Shown: one piece after another, positions 46,597 through 59,029 of the stretch | Position numbering within the stretch: position 1 is the stretch's first letter | Layout: every line of letters starts with the position of its first letter | Source of the DNA: Anomaloglossus baeobatrachus | Lineage: Eukaryota; Chordata; Amphibia; Anura; Aromobatidae | Length of the DNA: 64,000 nucleotides | Reading direction: 5' to 3' | NCBI RefSeq assembly: GCF_048569485.1 | Contig: NC_134357.1 | Location: 353,927,312 to 353,991,311, forward strand | The notes under the pieces: model-generated | Told to the model about the DNA's origin: nothing | Database searches by the model: none | What the model saw: only the letters and a program-made list of their open reading frames with translations | Position numbers and translations under genes: made by a program

Positions 46597-47008
46597 TAAA
46601 GGCCCAGTCACACACAACGACTTACCAGCGATCCCGAAAACGATGCAACCTGATAGGGATCGCAGGTAAGTCGCTGGGAGGTCGCTGGTGAGAGGTCACA
46701 CAGTCAGATCTTACCAGCGATGCATGAACAATACACTTCGCAGTAGCGACCTGTATAACGATCTCAGCAGTCACTGGGACCCTGTCAGACAGTGTCAAAC
46801 ACAGCGATGTGTCCTTCCCAGCAGGACATCGCCTTTGAAGAAAATGGCCTGGACCATTCTGCAACGACCGGCGACCTCACAGCAGGGGCCTGATCGCTGG
46901 TAGATGTCACACATAACGAGATCACTAACGGGATCGCTACTGCGTCACAGAAACCGTGACTCAGCAGCGATCTCGCTAGCAATCTCGTTATGTGTGACAG
47001 TACCTTTA
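46597..47008. mobile_element. MITE (CCAGTCACAC type) with multiple fold-backs
   Basis: The ends TAAAGGCCCAGTCACACACAA and TGTGTGACAGTACCTTTA are inverted. The inner words CTTACCAGCGATCC and GGGATCGCAGGTAAG form a hairpin as in the element of the macrosatellite (1150-1378). The TAAAGG/CCTTTA termini resemble those of the Harbinger-type MITEs. Confidence 0.65.
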
Positions 47009-47552
47009 GAGACCAGGTTGTCAGACTAGACTGTAGTATTAGTCATAGTCATTATCTTTTAGTCTTTTTTTAACATTCTAAGAAAACGCTGTTTATCCCT
47101 CTCCTAACCTGTATGGAGACGTAAAGATTCACATATTTCCCTAAAAAGGTTCACATTGACCTTACTTTTAATTTACTCTATTACTTTTCTTGGGTGTCTA
47201 ACAAGAACCAAAAGAACCTATACTCCATATAGGGGCCCATCGGTGGATGCACAGTGCACTAAGTATTTGTCCGTCCGTGTTCCCAAGCTGTGCTCCACTT
47301 CTCTTCTGTAAACTACATGACTAGCCATACACATACATAGAGGTAGTTTTGTGTGCAGATAGATGGGGGCATACTTGTCATTGACCCTCAGCTAGGCCAC
47401 AGGTTGAGTAGCCCTGCCTTATGGCCTAGTATCATTAAGGTACTTTCTGTAATTAGTAGTACAATCCTTTGTAGGTTATGTGTAAGTTTGGGTTGTCTCA
47501 CAATTATGTAACTGCCTATCGTAAAAGCCACCATTTGATTTAATGCAATTAT
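47009..47552. other. No recognised feature
   Basis: Unique-looking intronic DNA. Confidence 0.3.
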
Positions 47553-47975
47553 ATGTCCAGCACAAGTTACAGTCAACCATTCTGTTTATTTCCTTACTCA
47601 TCTTGTACCTCAGGTCTTTATTACGTCAGTAGCTCCTGCATAATTTATAGACTGAATATTATGACAATATCTATACATGCCTGTGTGAAGACAATTGATT
47701 CGCCTACTGACTCTTTCCAGTTTTTGAAGCGCCTTTTCTGCCAGTTTAGTAAACAAGACTACGTCATGCCACCAGTAGGCCACCTTTTCTCCGCACATCG
47801 CCATGCTGCTCCCTGCCTCCACCTTTTATTGTACCGAGTTTCTAAAAATAATTGCCTGCATCTCCAACATGACTGGTGCTTCATATGTAAAATTTATGAG
47901 CTGCAGTGGAAGGAGAAAAAAAACACTTTTTTCATTGCATTATTCATGTCACTCTTATACGTTCAAGCATAGAGG
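47553..47975. other. Unique block, candidate conserved non-coding element
   Basis: A 140-codon frame (+) runs across this block without any recognisable domain. The base composition is balanced, there is no repeat, and it includes TAATTGCCTGCATCTCC and TGAGCTGCAGTGGAAGG. In a TOX first intron a regulatory element is more likely than an exon. Both readings are unproven. Confidence 0.3.
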
Positions 47976-48460
47976 TTGAAAAATAGGGCAAAGCAGACAC
48001 CTTGATGCCTTAGTAAAGGTGTATTTGGTATATGGGGTTAAATGCAATCAGGATTTCACTTGTATCACAGTCAAAGAAACATAATTAGTGGAGAAGCAAT
48101 TTAATTTTAGATTTCAGGACTTGTATCAATGTAATTTTGAGGATATTAAGAAGAGCTTCTTGGAGGCCAATGGAAGAGCTTTACTGATTGTACAGGAATG
48201 AAATGAGAACTCTTTGGCTTTAGATTGTTTTTTCCTAGTTTACATGGTACGATCAAATCACAATTTATTGCGAGGTATAAAACAGTTATAAAGGAAAGCC
48301 AAACCTTAGATAGACATTTTCTATGTAGGTGTAAAATATAAAGCCAAGTATCTGTATAATTTACATATAATATACTGCATAACGTCTCATCCGGTTTTGG
48401 TCCTTGCAGTGCAGAATAAAAAAAAACCCTGAAGAAGAATTTGGAAAGTTTGGGGCAGTT
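47976..48460. other. No recognised feature
   Basis: AT-rich intronic DNA leading into a TA repeat. Confidence 0.3.
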
Positions 48461-48462
48461 GT

Positions 48463-48466
48463 TAAT

Positions 48467-48536
<70 letters not shown>

Positions 48537-48605
48537 TATACACAATTTTATATATATATGTATATATATATATATATATACAGTATATATATATACATAT
48601 ATATG
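48463..48605. repeat. (TA)n microsatellite
   Basis: TA runs with short interruptions (TGTATA, AAATATACACAATTTTA). Confidence 0.95.
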
Positions 48606-48956
48606 TTCACAAAGTACTATTATTGTATGAAACAAAGCGGTCTTTGCCTTTTTTTATACACACTGCACATTAACACATTAATATCCAATGCTTGTGATTT
48701 TTTTTTTACTATTTCCATGACGCAGAAGGAATATATTGGTAGATTAGTAGTAATATTAGTATTTTACTTTCCAGCGATGCGTATACAGTATATGATCTTC
48801 AAGACAAGACATATCTTGATTTTTCCAACTCTAGATAATAGCAAACAGGGTTTCATTACCATGACTTGCTTTATATGTTACATCTATCACATCATGGTAT
48901 GTTCAGTAAAGACATATAAGAGTTTATAGCAAAGTGCTTGTCCATTTACAGTAGTA

Positions 48957-49250
48957 TTCAGGGAATCTGTCAGCAGGTTTATGCTTTCTAATCAGAGGAT
49001 AGTACAAATTAGGAACACAAAACCAAATTCCAGTGCTGTGAAACGTACCGGAATGCTTGCTATGGTTTTGATGATCTGCTGCAGCTCTTCTAGTCCTCTC
49101 AATGATGAGCATTGTTTAACTCCACCCACACCACTGATTGACAGTATTCTGCTTATATTGTTCATAGGCGGAAAGTAGTCAATCAATGGTAAGGGGATAA
49201 CCAAAGCTCATGAATAGGAAGAAAGGTAAAAAGTATACCACCATGCATGA
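48957..49250. mobile_element. MITE fragment (GGGAATCTGTCAGCAGG end)
   Basis: The left end CAGGGAATCTGTCAGCAGG belongs to the family of 34215 and 53003. The interior includes AACTCCACCCACACCACTGATTG, a phrase I associate with amphibian repeats. The right end is not defined. Confidence 0.5.
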
Positions 49251-49288
49251 TGAAACAGAGAGAAGTCCAATTGTTCTAGTAGTGATGC

Positions 49289-49675
49289 TGGTGCTCACGA
49301 GTGAAGATAAGTGTAGAAAAGATCATATCTAAGCCAGCACCAAATGTGATGTAAAAAAAAGTCCATCTTTATTGAAGAAAGTTTAAAAAAATATGTTCAA
49401 AACATCCTTAAAAACCCATAGCAATTCCATGAAATAAGTGTGGGGGGGGGGGGGGTTGGTATAGATAGACCTCACGTGTTTCGGATGAAGACGTCCTTAT
49501 TCATTGGTGAGTGGAGGGTAAACGAGTAAAACCATATATACTAAAACTGAAGTTTCAGAAATTACATGTTTTACAGGGTGCCTCCCACGTAGGTGATTTT
49601 TTTAAACTTTCTTCAATAGAGATTACATTTTTTACATAACATTTGGTGCTGGATTAAAAGTGATCATTTCTACAG
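49289..49675. mobile_element. Inverted-repeat element with GAAACACGTG core
   Basis: The left arm (CAGCACCAAATGTGATGTAA, CTTTATTGAAGAAAGTTTAA) and the right arm (TTAAACTTTCTTCAATAGAG, TTACATAACATTTGGTGCTG) are inverted copies. Between them is ACCTCACGTGTTTCGGATGAAG, which on the minus strand reads CCGAAACACGTGAGG, as in the GAAAC part of hammerhead-type repeats. It also holds a G run of 14 at about 49442. Confidence 0.55.
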
Positions 49676-49679
49676 TCAT

Positions 49680-52345
49680 GTAATCCTCCCTATTCATAAC
49701 AGTAGCTCATCACAAAGAGGACTAGCAGAGATGTGTGATTTTTTTTTTAATATTACAGGAAGAGGCAAAGTAAGTGACACACCATGGGAATCAGAGTCTC
49801 TGTCCCTAATTTATGGGGTAGCGAAACCTGGTGACAGATTCTTTTCAGGTAACACATAGAGAGGAGTTTCATATATTGACGTAGTTTAAGGGGGCTTAAA
49901 AGTACTGATTCCACCAAGCCCTCTTACCTACAAGAAGGTTAAAGAACCTCATGGGCAAAAAGGAAATCAAATAGTAGTAAATAGCACATAGCGGATGGGG
50001 CTGCTACAAATTAGACATTGCTGGTCAGGAGTTCGTAGTTGTATTGATTGTCTCACAGGCTGTTAACAACTTTTTAATATGAAACATAGGTCACTGCACA
50101 AATTCCTAATATCACTGCACCATTTGCCTCATTTATCACGCGATTTATTAAGTTGTTCACAACATTCTTGATGAGGGGGCAAGTGGGGTCCAAAGTTCCT
50201 GATTCATTAAGAGCTTCATCTGAAAAGTGGCGTTCAACTCAGTGTGCCTCGCCACATATCTTACTCCAGTCAGGAACTGCAACTCGTCTTGAATTAAATA
50301 AGCAGGCGGTAGGGATAGCATGGCACTTCTGGTTGAGAGGTGAACAAGTAGGTTCCAAAGCCATATGTCGTATCAAGTAATACTTGGTACTTGAAGGCCC
50401 ATGTATTACTTGATGCGTTAAATGAGCAGGCGACACCACACCCCATTGTGGCCCCGTCCCACCCCAGCTGTGCAACTTTTCCAGGTGTCTTATTCTGACA
50501 TAAATGCTTTGCTCAATCAACCCATAATTCGAAGTATTAAACCATGGATTCCAACTTCCATAATTTTCAAGCCAAGAATCATCTTTTCACAGTCCCCATT
50601 CATATTCAAAAGTAAAGGTTGTTTTTTTTTAGTTAATATCCATCATAAAAAAATGGGTTGTTTTCCGGAATAGAGAAGAAGGAAGCTGGTGTCATGGTTT
50701 ATACCAAGAATTAGTGTAGATACGTTATTTTATTCTTTGTACCTCCAAATTGTCCCAATCTGATGTAGACTCAGGACATGGTAAAGCTTACCTGTAGTGT
50801 CCTACCTTTGTAATCATTAATTTCCAATTTATGCATTCAATTTAAACAATGGTAACATACCATAATGTGTCTGTCTATGAACCAATAGATATCGTAATTC
50901 TGCGTCTCGAAGCTCAGCTCATAAGGACTCAATACCTAGAGATAGGTAAATCCACTGGTGCTACGCCATCGACAGATTATTACCCAGAAATGTGGGTCTA
51001 GAACAAGAATTCCCAATTCTTCTGTCATTTATTTAGTACGACAGTTTCCTTACCAGTGGTTTAGACCCTGTTTTATCATAGTGTCAACTCATGCAAAATG
51101 ATGCACGACTTCCATTTTCAATCAATAGTAATTATTTTCTCAAAAGTAACCATAGATCAGAATTACTTAGCTTAGGTCACATTAGCAGATTTAATACAAA
51201 TGTATAGGGACAGATCCATTGACAATAACAATTCTGAAAATACTTTTCATGCTGTTTTTCCCATTATATAAAAAAATGGATTATTGTGGATTATGTACAT
51301 TTTCTATTTATGTTTGACCTGTTTTTACAAATTAAAGAGAATTGTAAATTGGATCATACGGATCAATTGATCTAAAGGTCCTTTGTTTGAAGAGACAAGG
51401 AAGGGAATCAAATACATCAAATACATGAATGTATGCATTGTGATCATGTCTGATTTTAATAAAAAATATATTAAAAAATCATAGGGATTAAATATATTAT
51501 AGTTTCCTTTATAAGACTAGTGAAATAATGCATACGTCATATAATTGTAGGATTATAACAACTGAGCCTCAATATTTCCCTATGGAAACAAGGTTGTATG
51601 TCTGCCCTTGGTTCTGGTATGATATAGAAAATTAGGTAGTTATATGGATTTTTGCCATGTATAATGGCCCTTCAAAAACTAGGACATAAGAAAAGTTTGG
51701 GAGAAGGGTGGTGAGTGAAGGTGAGTGCCATCGCAGCAACAAAAAGCAGACAAACAGTCCACTTTGTACATATTGTAGGAAAGACTGAGGTTAACACATG
51801 GAGTTTTACTTTACTAATGGCAACTGAAGATAAGCAGTGACTAAATCTCTGAAGATGATGAGATTTTACATGTAAACCGCTAAAAGGAATTTAGAGAAAG
51901 AATGATGAAAAATGAATACTATATTACTTTTTACGTGTTTTTTAAGTGTTTTTATAATTTTTCTTTAATAAAAAAAACATCCATGCAAATTGTGAAATCA
52001 AATGGGTTGTATTGTATCTTGTTCTACAAATTGTATGAGAACTGATAGCTGCTTTCCATTGTCATAACTAGCATTTCATTCATGTGGAGTAAATACTTAG
52101 CCCTGCTCCAAAAATCCTGGTCCAGAGTGGTTTCTTAAAACCTTCATAGTACCGAAGGCACATGCCTGATCCAACACCTTCCAGCATCACCCTACAGTTG
52201 GGGTACACATGGACTGTACCATCATTCTATCCTATGGGTAGCCTACTTATTTTAAGCAGCTAAATCTTAGCATGACTTTTATCTCTACTTTTTGTGAAAC
52301 AGCCAAATCGTTGAGAATGTTCTAATTAGAAAGCAATGTTTTATA
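49680..52345. other. 2.7 kb without recognised gene or element
   Basis: Mostly unique-looking sequence. 50150-50490 is less AT-rich and could be an old interspersed repeat. Short frames only (93 codons or fewer). Confidence 0.35.
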
Positions 52346-52346
52346 T

Positions 52347-53006
52347 TAAAGCAGTTGTCCTCTAATTTTGAAGTGGAGGCCTATCCTTAGGATAGGTCAT
52401 CAATGTCTGATCAGCTGGGGTCCGACAACTCGCACCCCGATCAGCTGTTCTCAGTGTCAATGGCAGTTCCAGAGCTGCCCCCTTTTATGATAGCAGGCCT
52501 TATCAATTTAAACTGCTATTAGTTGACAGGGCAACTCCGGAACTGAACATTTCTGGGTGCCTGCTGCTGGCACCATGCTGATCGATGGGGGTGGTGGGTG
52601 TCGGACCCTGGCCGATCAGACATTGATGACCTATCATAGGATAGGTCATCAATGTCTGAGAAGCCAGGGTCCGACAAATGACATCCCCACCGATTAGCTG
52701 TGCATTGTGCACCAGGCAGCCGGAAATGCTCAGTTCTGGAGCTGCCCTATCAACTGATAGTGGCCGTGGCTGGTTCCTATACACTTGCTTCCAATTCAAA
52801 TCAAGAGGAGGAGAGTGTACCGTACCCGGCCACAGCTACTATCAGAAGACAGGGCAGCTTCAGAACTGAGTATTTCTGGCTGCCTGCTGCTGGCATGACA
52901 ACAGCTGATTGATGGGAGTGCCAGGTGCTACACCCTGGATAATAAGACATTGATAACCTCTCCTAAGTACAGGTCATCAATGTAAAAGTAGTGGACAATC
53001 CCTTTA
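52347..53006. mobile_element. GGATAGG-type MITE, tandem/composite
   Basis: The outer ends AAAGCAGTTGTCC and GTGGACAATCCCTTTA are inverted. The word CCTATC(CTTA)GGATAGGTCATC occurs at both ends and again in the middle (52629-52655), so two copies of the element appear joined (about 52347-52655 and 52640-53006). Confidence 0.65.
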
Positions 53007-53070
53007 AAGGGAATCTGTCATCCTTTTGCATTTTTATAGATATTAATCTGGGCAACAGATTCCCTTTAAA
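53003..53070. mobile_element. Minimal palindromic MITE remnant
   Basis: AAAGGGAATCTGTCA and, 40 bp on, CAACAGATTCCCTTTAAA form inverted ends with almost no interior. It abuts the previous element. Confidence 0.5.
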
Positions 53071-53605
53071 TATTATCTAAGGTATGAGTTACCAAATATG
53101 ATGACCTCTTACTTTTACGTATAACCCTGCCCAAAACACTTAGGAAAATGGTGCTTTTGAATTATCCCCGTCCAGGCAAAGTTTGGACACTACCCACATG
53201 CATTTATTTACTATAGATCCCATTGAAGTTTGCTGCTGGTATGAGAATTAATCTTTCTACACGTTATCTGCAATCCTTTATCTTAGAATGAATGAGATAG
53301 AGTATATAATTGTGAACATCGGACTCATGTATGTCTGTATGTGTTTTGCTTATTTATTGTTGCAGTGGTAATTTGTGTTATGTTCAGGTTTAAAAGTGGT
53401 TGCGGATTTAACTGTCACAGATGAAGTGATATGTATAAAACTACCACAAAGCCACACATCCTGCTACTGATCTCTGAAAGGTGTGTTCACACATACAGAC
53501 ATTTTGTAGATATTATACATATATATACAAGTATACTGGCTTGTATTGTTAACATAGTGTTTACATATATTCAAGTATACAAACTTGAATGATTTAGAGA
53601 CTGCA
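53071..53605. other. No recognised feature
   Basis: Unique-looking intronic DNA. Confidence 0.3.
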
Positions 53606-54370
53606 CATATGCAATGGATAGTATAAGTCTACAGACCCCTCCTAAAATGCCAGGGTTTTGTCATGTAAAAAAGTCACATTATTCAAAATGAATGATTTCA
53701 ATATGTTTTCCAACTTTAATGTCACCCATAATTATGTACAAATCCACTGAGAAACAAACTAGAATCATTTTGAAGGGAGAAATAAAAATAACAAAATCAA
53801 AATAATGTGATTGTAGAAGTATGAACTCCTATTGTAATTGGAAGTTAGAACACAGCTGCCATCATTTAAGGTTATTCTCATGAACCCTTTATAAAGTTTA
53901 GATGAGGTGTTCTAGTAGTCTAGTAGTATTTTTCTGACATTTCTGACATTTTCTTCGTTACATTATACATCAAAAGCCATAAACAGCTTACAACACAGCA
54001 AGGGGATCTCATTGTAGAAAGATTACAAAAAGGTTTCCAAGGAGTTGTATATACCGATGAACACTATGAAACATCATGAAAAAGTGGCCTAAATTATGAC
54101 GCAGCAGTGACATTACCTAGAAATAGACATCCCTCAAAAATTGATGAATAGACAAGAAGAAAATTAGTCCAGGAGGCTTCCAAATGCCCTACAGCAACAT
54201 TAGAAGCTGCATACATTTCTCTCATGTATTGGTTGTGTACTGAATGTGACAACAATTGTATTCCTCCTATGTCTAGCCTGTGGAGCAGTGTGGCAAGATG
54301 GAAGCCTCTTCTTATAAAGAAAAGCATCTCAGCAACCCCATGTTTTGACAAAACCTATATCAAGTCTGCA
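53606..54370 (+). pseudogene. Degenerate Tc1/mariner element with transposase remnant
   Basis: The left part (TAAGTCTACAGACCCCTCC, ATGCCAGGGTTTTGTCATG, CACAGCTGCCATCATTTAAGG) follows the known 5' region of a Tc1-like family. It continues into a decayed coding region: GGGATCTCATTGTAGAAAG, TTTCCAAGGAGTTG, GTGACATTACCTAGAAATAG, CATCCCTCAAAAATTGATGA, AGAAGAAAATTAGTCC and ACAGCAACATTAGAAGCTGC correspond to the two helix-turn-helix halves. Multiple stops and small gaps break it, and the DDE region and right end are missing. An old copy. Confidence 0.65.
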
Positions 54371-55740
54371 TTTTGTAAAACGCAAGATTTTATTACTAAT
54401 TTTCATGCAATTCGTTTCTTAATTTCCAATGTTTTACTGCTTCATGATTTTATATAATTGTGAGGACTACTTTATTTAATGAGACACAATATAACATTGG
54501 GTGAAAATACATAGATGTCTTCTACCTCATGAGCATATGTTCTTATATGACAATGCATTAGTCTTTATTCTTATCAATGCTTTGTATCTTATCATCTACA
54601 TACAGCATTCTCTGTACTCAATGTGTGAAGAGAAGTTAAAGGTGGCAGTCAGGATTGTTGATATACACATTCTAGAGATACAAAGATGATCGTAAGTCTG
54701 CAGGTGCAACCACAATGACCTCAGATCAATCTGCTCCATGGGTGCTATAGGCTTCTGTCCCAGCCTCATCTCTTTGTTTCTTGTCGATGATCTAGTATTT
54801 TGATTTAACAAGCATAAAGTTATATTGTGGGGTTTATTTTTTATAAGATTTTGTGTTATCTTCATGAGCCATTTGAGGGATAACATTATAGCAGGTTGCA
54901 TATACATTCCAATTAATATGGCCATACACAACACACAAAGGTGTAACTTGATGCCCTCAGCCCCAATGCCAAATGTGAAACAAGGTCCCTAAAGTACAGT
55001 CACTTTTATAATACTGGTGTGTATTTATATGCTTTAAGGCCTTTGGGTCCATTCGTGCTCCAGGTCCTAGGTTCAACTACTATCTTACCGCCTCCATAGC
55101 TAGACTCCTGTCAAACAAATGTCTCAAAGACAGCCATTCAGTATTTGGTGAGGAAATTTTGGGTTCATCATAGGCACTTTTGGTGCCATAAGGGTTGAAT
55201 TTACCTTGAAAGAATTATTCTAAAACAAAATGTTCTAAAGTCTTTTTTCCAGAACTCATTGTGACAGTCTAAGAACTTGACCCTGTTTACTTGTTATTGC
55301 ACCATATAGTGCCAGATTAAATGGTTTTCTCACTCTGTAATATATTTACATTATGGTATGACAATGTAGTGTCCATAAAAATGGCATGTCTTATCTCTGA
55401 AGTGGCCAATAACGAACCTCTTTCACAATTACCAATTATCTTGTGACGGCAAATAACCGCCGTAGTCATGTAATGTCAACTACAACATAAGAACTGGAAC
55501 AGCAGGAATCGACACATGCATTAACACTTTTAATTTTACAAATACTTAGAAATTTCACTACTAATTGGTTCATAAAACTTTGATAATTAGCACTTAAGTG
55601 AAACTCCATTAAAATCTCCATGCAGCTTCCCAATGTAATTATTCAGTGGAGAGTATTTACTATGCAGCTGCCCAAATACTGGTCCTGTGTAGATTTAGTA
55701 GTACTGCTTTTAGTATATAGAAATGCTAGTTAGTAGTATA
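54371..55740. other. No recognised gene
   Basis: AT-rich intronic DNA. 55560-55700 (TTAATTATTCAGTGG-like, GGAGAGTATTTACTATGCAG) is non-repetitive and could be regulatory, without further support. Confidence 0.3.
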
Positions 55741-55945
55741 TAGTTGAAATCAGAATTTTACATACACTATGTAAAAAGACACACATGCATGTTTTTCTCA
55801 CTAGCTGACATGAAATCAGAATAAACCTTTCCCATTTTGGGTCAATTAGGAACCAAAATTATTTATGTTTGCAAAATACCAGAATAATGAGAAAGAATGT
55901 TTTAAGGCATTTTTATTACTTTCTGCAAAGTCAAAAGTTTACATA
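55741..55945. mobile_element. Left inverted repeat of an IR/DR-type Tc1 element
   Basis: AGTTGAAATCAGAATTTTACATACAC at the outside (55742 on; quoted here as AGTTGAAATCAG and TTTTACATACAC) and GTCAAAAGTTTACATACATT at the inside are the paired direct repeats that bind transposase in Sleeping-Beauty-like IR/DR elements. They are about 165 bp apart. Nothing else of the element remains; a palindromic MITE follows directly. Confidence 0.65.
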
Positions 55946-57236
55946 CATTGTAATTATGTAATCGCATTTGTTTTGTCTAAGGAGGTAGTACAGTAAAATG
56001 GCCATTGTCATGTTACACTGAAAGAAAGCTGTTCTAGAAGGTTAGCATGACTGGTGCTTGTGAGCATCGAGGGGTATTGACCCTATGAACAGTAGAAAGC
56101 ACGTCGCCTTTAAGGCACAGTGGTCCCATGTTTCCTATGTACCTTGGACTGGCCGGTTCAGCCAGCGCCTCCTCTCTGAATTGAGAGCTTTTGGACTAAC
56201 CAAGCTCAAAAATTGTAGGAAAGGGAGAAGAAAAGACAGAAAGCTTAGAGTGGGAACAGGAAAAGTTGGGCCTGTGTGTGTGCAGAGAGAGAGAGACACT
56301 GCCTTTGTGGAGTCTGAGAACCATGGTGTCGGAAGAGGTACGGTGCTGGCTGTGAGAGACTGTCTGTGAGAGTCCCCTGGTCACTCTTGGGTGAGTACCG
56401 AACCAAGGAGAAGCCAGCAAATCTGAACCGAGGAGAAGACGTTGTCCGGTGGGGTCCAGAGATTCCAGGTCTGTGTTAGAAAAAAGCTCCCTCCTGCCCT
56501 CCTGGAAGAAGTGTGCACCCACAAACATCACGGGACTGAACTCCTGAGAGTGGACTGATTCCCCTTCAGCGGTACCGTGACTCTCTACCATTTTGCACAC
56601 TTAGTAGACTGTAGCATATGCCTCAGTAGCCAGAGCACAGCATCTGCATGACCCTGATAGTGAAGGCCAGGTAGATCGCAGTGCAGCGCAATTGCTAAGA
56701 TACTTTGCCTGTCTGGTATGCTGCCTACTAGTGTTTGTAATAGTTGAGGTGATGCACTATTGGAACACTTCAGCTAGAATCTGAAGCTTGTTAAATGTTA
56801 CTGTTACCACATTGCATACCTCTGTTTGATTGCATAACTGCTTATCCTGTGCTTGTAAATAAAGCTGCACCCCTGTTTTTACAATCTCGTCTTCTATACC
56901 GTAGTTGTACTCTGCACCGAGGTGGTCCTTCGGCCACAGCTTCAAGTATGTGCAGCATGAAGCACCGCTGCTGTGACCCAGAGAGAGTTTGACAGTGCAT
57001 GGTATATGTTATCTCCAGGTCACAGCAGCGAAGCTTCCTTCTGCACATGCTCACTAGCACCAGTCCTATTAACATTCTAGCTTTCTGTTAGTGTAAAAAG
57101 GTAGCGACCATTTTAATGTTCTACACTGATTACCTCCCTAGACAAAACAAATGTGATTTGCTAATTAAAGATATTTAGGAATTTATTCATAATGACATTT
57201 TCCTTCTTTATTGTTTTCTATTCCCGGAGAACCCCT
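55946..57236. mobile_element. Long palindromic MITE, second copy, interrupted by a solo LTR
   Basis: Same family as 45061-46025: TTTTGTCTAAGGAGGTAG on the left, and GATTACCTCCCTAGACAAAAC and AATTAAAGATATTTAGG on the right. The inner CTTGTGAGCAT is continued beyond the insertion by ATGTGCAGCATGAAG and CTTCTGCACATGCTC. The solo LTR at 56068-56944 accounts for the extra length. Confidence 0.7.
56068..56944 (+). mobile_element. Solo LTR E (fossil), 877 bp, with polyadenylation signal
   Basis: It splits the palindromic MITE between GTGAGCAT and ATGTGCAG. Flanking 5-mers AGCAT (56063-56067) and AGTAT (56945-56949) differ at one position. AATAAA lies at 56858-56863, in the place expected before the R/U5 boundary, followed by a GTTTTTAC-type T-rich stretch. 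Open frames of 94 and 134 codons inside are incidental. There is no internal retroelement sequence. The imperfect flanks suggest it is older than LTR D. Confidence 0.65.
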
Positions 57237-58740
57237 TTAATATACAGTTTCATCAAGCAGCTCAGTAATATGGCATAAAAACAGGCTTATTTCTAAGTAA
57301 TTTGCAGCAAGTGCCATGAACCGTATTAATGTCTTTCTAATTGTCTCTCGCATTGACATTAGTGACAAAACCATCACAGCCTAAATTATAAAGTCACCCA
57401 GAATGGAGCAGTGGATGCTCACGTTAAGGATAATGAACTTTACATAGGTTGTTCGTTCACGGTTGTGAATGATGTTTTATTGCTTCTGTTTGTTCTCTGC
57501 CGGAAGTAAAGATTTATAGAGATAACTAATTATATTCTGGAGGAAACCAGAAGTATTTTTTTCCATGTGTCTTATCAGATGGTGTGGTGACAGGAGGAAA
57601 TTCAAAGTACCTGACAAGCTAAGCGTTGTTAGTCTCGTTGTTATCGCTGGATCTCTGTTCTCCAGATTCAGTTAAATTGGTTTGATTTTTGAGAGCTTTC
57701 ACTGACGGTAAAACCGTATTTGCTCATGTAAATCTCTTAGCGTCTTCTGAACAGTGGTATTGTTTTGTGGCGTGTTGTCCAGGTTCATGTTAAGGACCTA
57801 CCGGTGAACTGCTATTAACACATTTCAGCTTTCAATCACTCATTGCACAGCCCTGTATTTGTAGAACACGTCGACTTGTAATCTGAAAAACTTTTTTACG
57901 CACATAAAGAATTTGACAACTATTTTGGAATAACTTCAATGCTGACAAGAGAGAATATGATGGCAACTTGCCTCTTTCTGATTTCTATCATTGTTCTCAT
58001 AAATACCTTGCTTTGAATCACTAAAACTTGCCTTCAAAAGTAAATAGATGTAGAGACATCAATATATTTAATAGATTGGGTCGACACAAGGTCTGACAGA
58101 TACCAGCAAGCGTTGTCATCACAATATTTCTTCAGGCTTCCAGAATGTAGATTGAGATGAAATTGTTAACTGAGCTTGTCATGTTTGGGGTCTTGAGTTT
58201 GATGGCCATGGAATTAGATGGTGACCACTTCTGGGAACTATGTAGATCATTGACTGTGGATAGATTCTCACTTTGGATTCCATGGTGGAGATTTTGGAAG
58301 TCAATTTTCTTAGAAGCTGTTTTGCCTGTATGTGTGCCAAATTTATCAAAGTATCACACAATATTTGATACATTTACTGTATATTTCAATTATGCCCTTC
58401 TTCAGAAATGGTTTTTATCAGTTTTAACACTACCCTCCTATTAAAATAATAATTTACACTTTTTAGTAACTTTTTTAAAAAGTTGCATATCCTAATCCTA
58501 GCATACACCCACTTACCAGGCTAACCACATCCACTTTTCAAAAGTGTCAAGAGTAGTGGAAAAATTGCACATTTTCTGGCCAAAAGAATAGCAAGATTGG
58601 CAACTTTTCTTGGCAAATTCTACATATAAGCTTCTAGGAGAAAATTCCTCCATATACAAAATTGGATAGCATGGCACATTTTTTTTATATTGGATTCCAA
58701 TAGAAAATTACAGCAGAACCTCTAATTGCCTTCATATGAA
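57237..58740. other. Unique intronic sequence; candidate conserved block at ~57290-57560
   Basis: 57290-57560 is free of repeats, with several TAAT-core homeodomain-like words (GTATTAATGTC, CTAATTGTC, AACTAATTATATTC). This is the sort of sequence seen in deeply conserved enhancers, but conservation cannot be seen here. A 95-codon frame at 58157-58444 is not convincing. Confidence 0.3.
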
Positions 58741-58744
58741 ATTG

Positions 58745-59027
58745 GAAGTCAGCAAAGATACTGCACTCGCAGGGGGTTGGACCCGATGGCCATTGAAATC
58801 CCTTCTAACTCTATGGTTCTTTGATTCTATAAACTTTCTGACAGTGAGGGCAATCACAGAGTGGAACAGGCTGTCGTGGGAGTTAGTGAGCTCTCCATCA
58901 ATAAATCTTCAAGCGGAAACTGGATAAACATATAGCTGGGATGATTTAAGAAAGCCTGCATTCTCAGGGGGTTGGACCCAATGGCCCATGAGGTCCTTTC
59001 CAACTCTACCATTCTACGAATCTATGA
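58745..59027 (+). mobile_element. LINE 3' end, CR1/L2 type
   Basis: GGGGGTTGGACCCGATGGCC...CCCTTCTAACTCTATGGTTC at 58770-58830 and CAGGGGGTTGGACCCAATGG, GAGGTCCTTTCCAACTCTACC, ATTCTACGAATCTATGA at 58966-59027 are the hallmark CR1-type tail (GGTTGGA..GATG, TCCAACTCTA, ATTCTATGA). The stretch between them resembles the end of the CR1 ORF2 region (GTGGAACAGGCTGTCGTGGG). Two tails suggest one copy after another or an internal duplication. Confidence 0.7.
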
Positions 59028-59029
59028 AA

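Noticed and set aside
56196-56600. 134-codon minus-strand frame
   Set aside because: Lies inside solo LTR E and has no recognisable domain.
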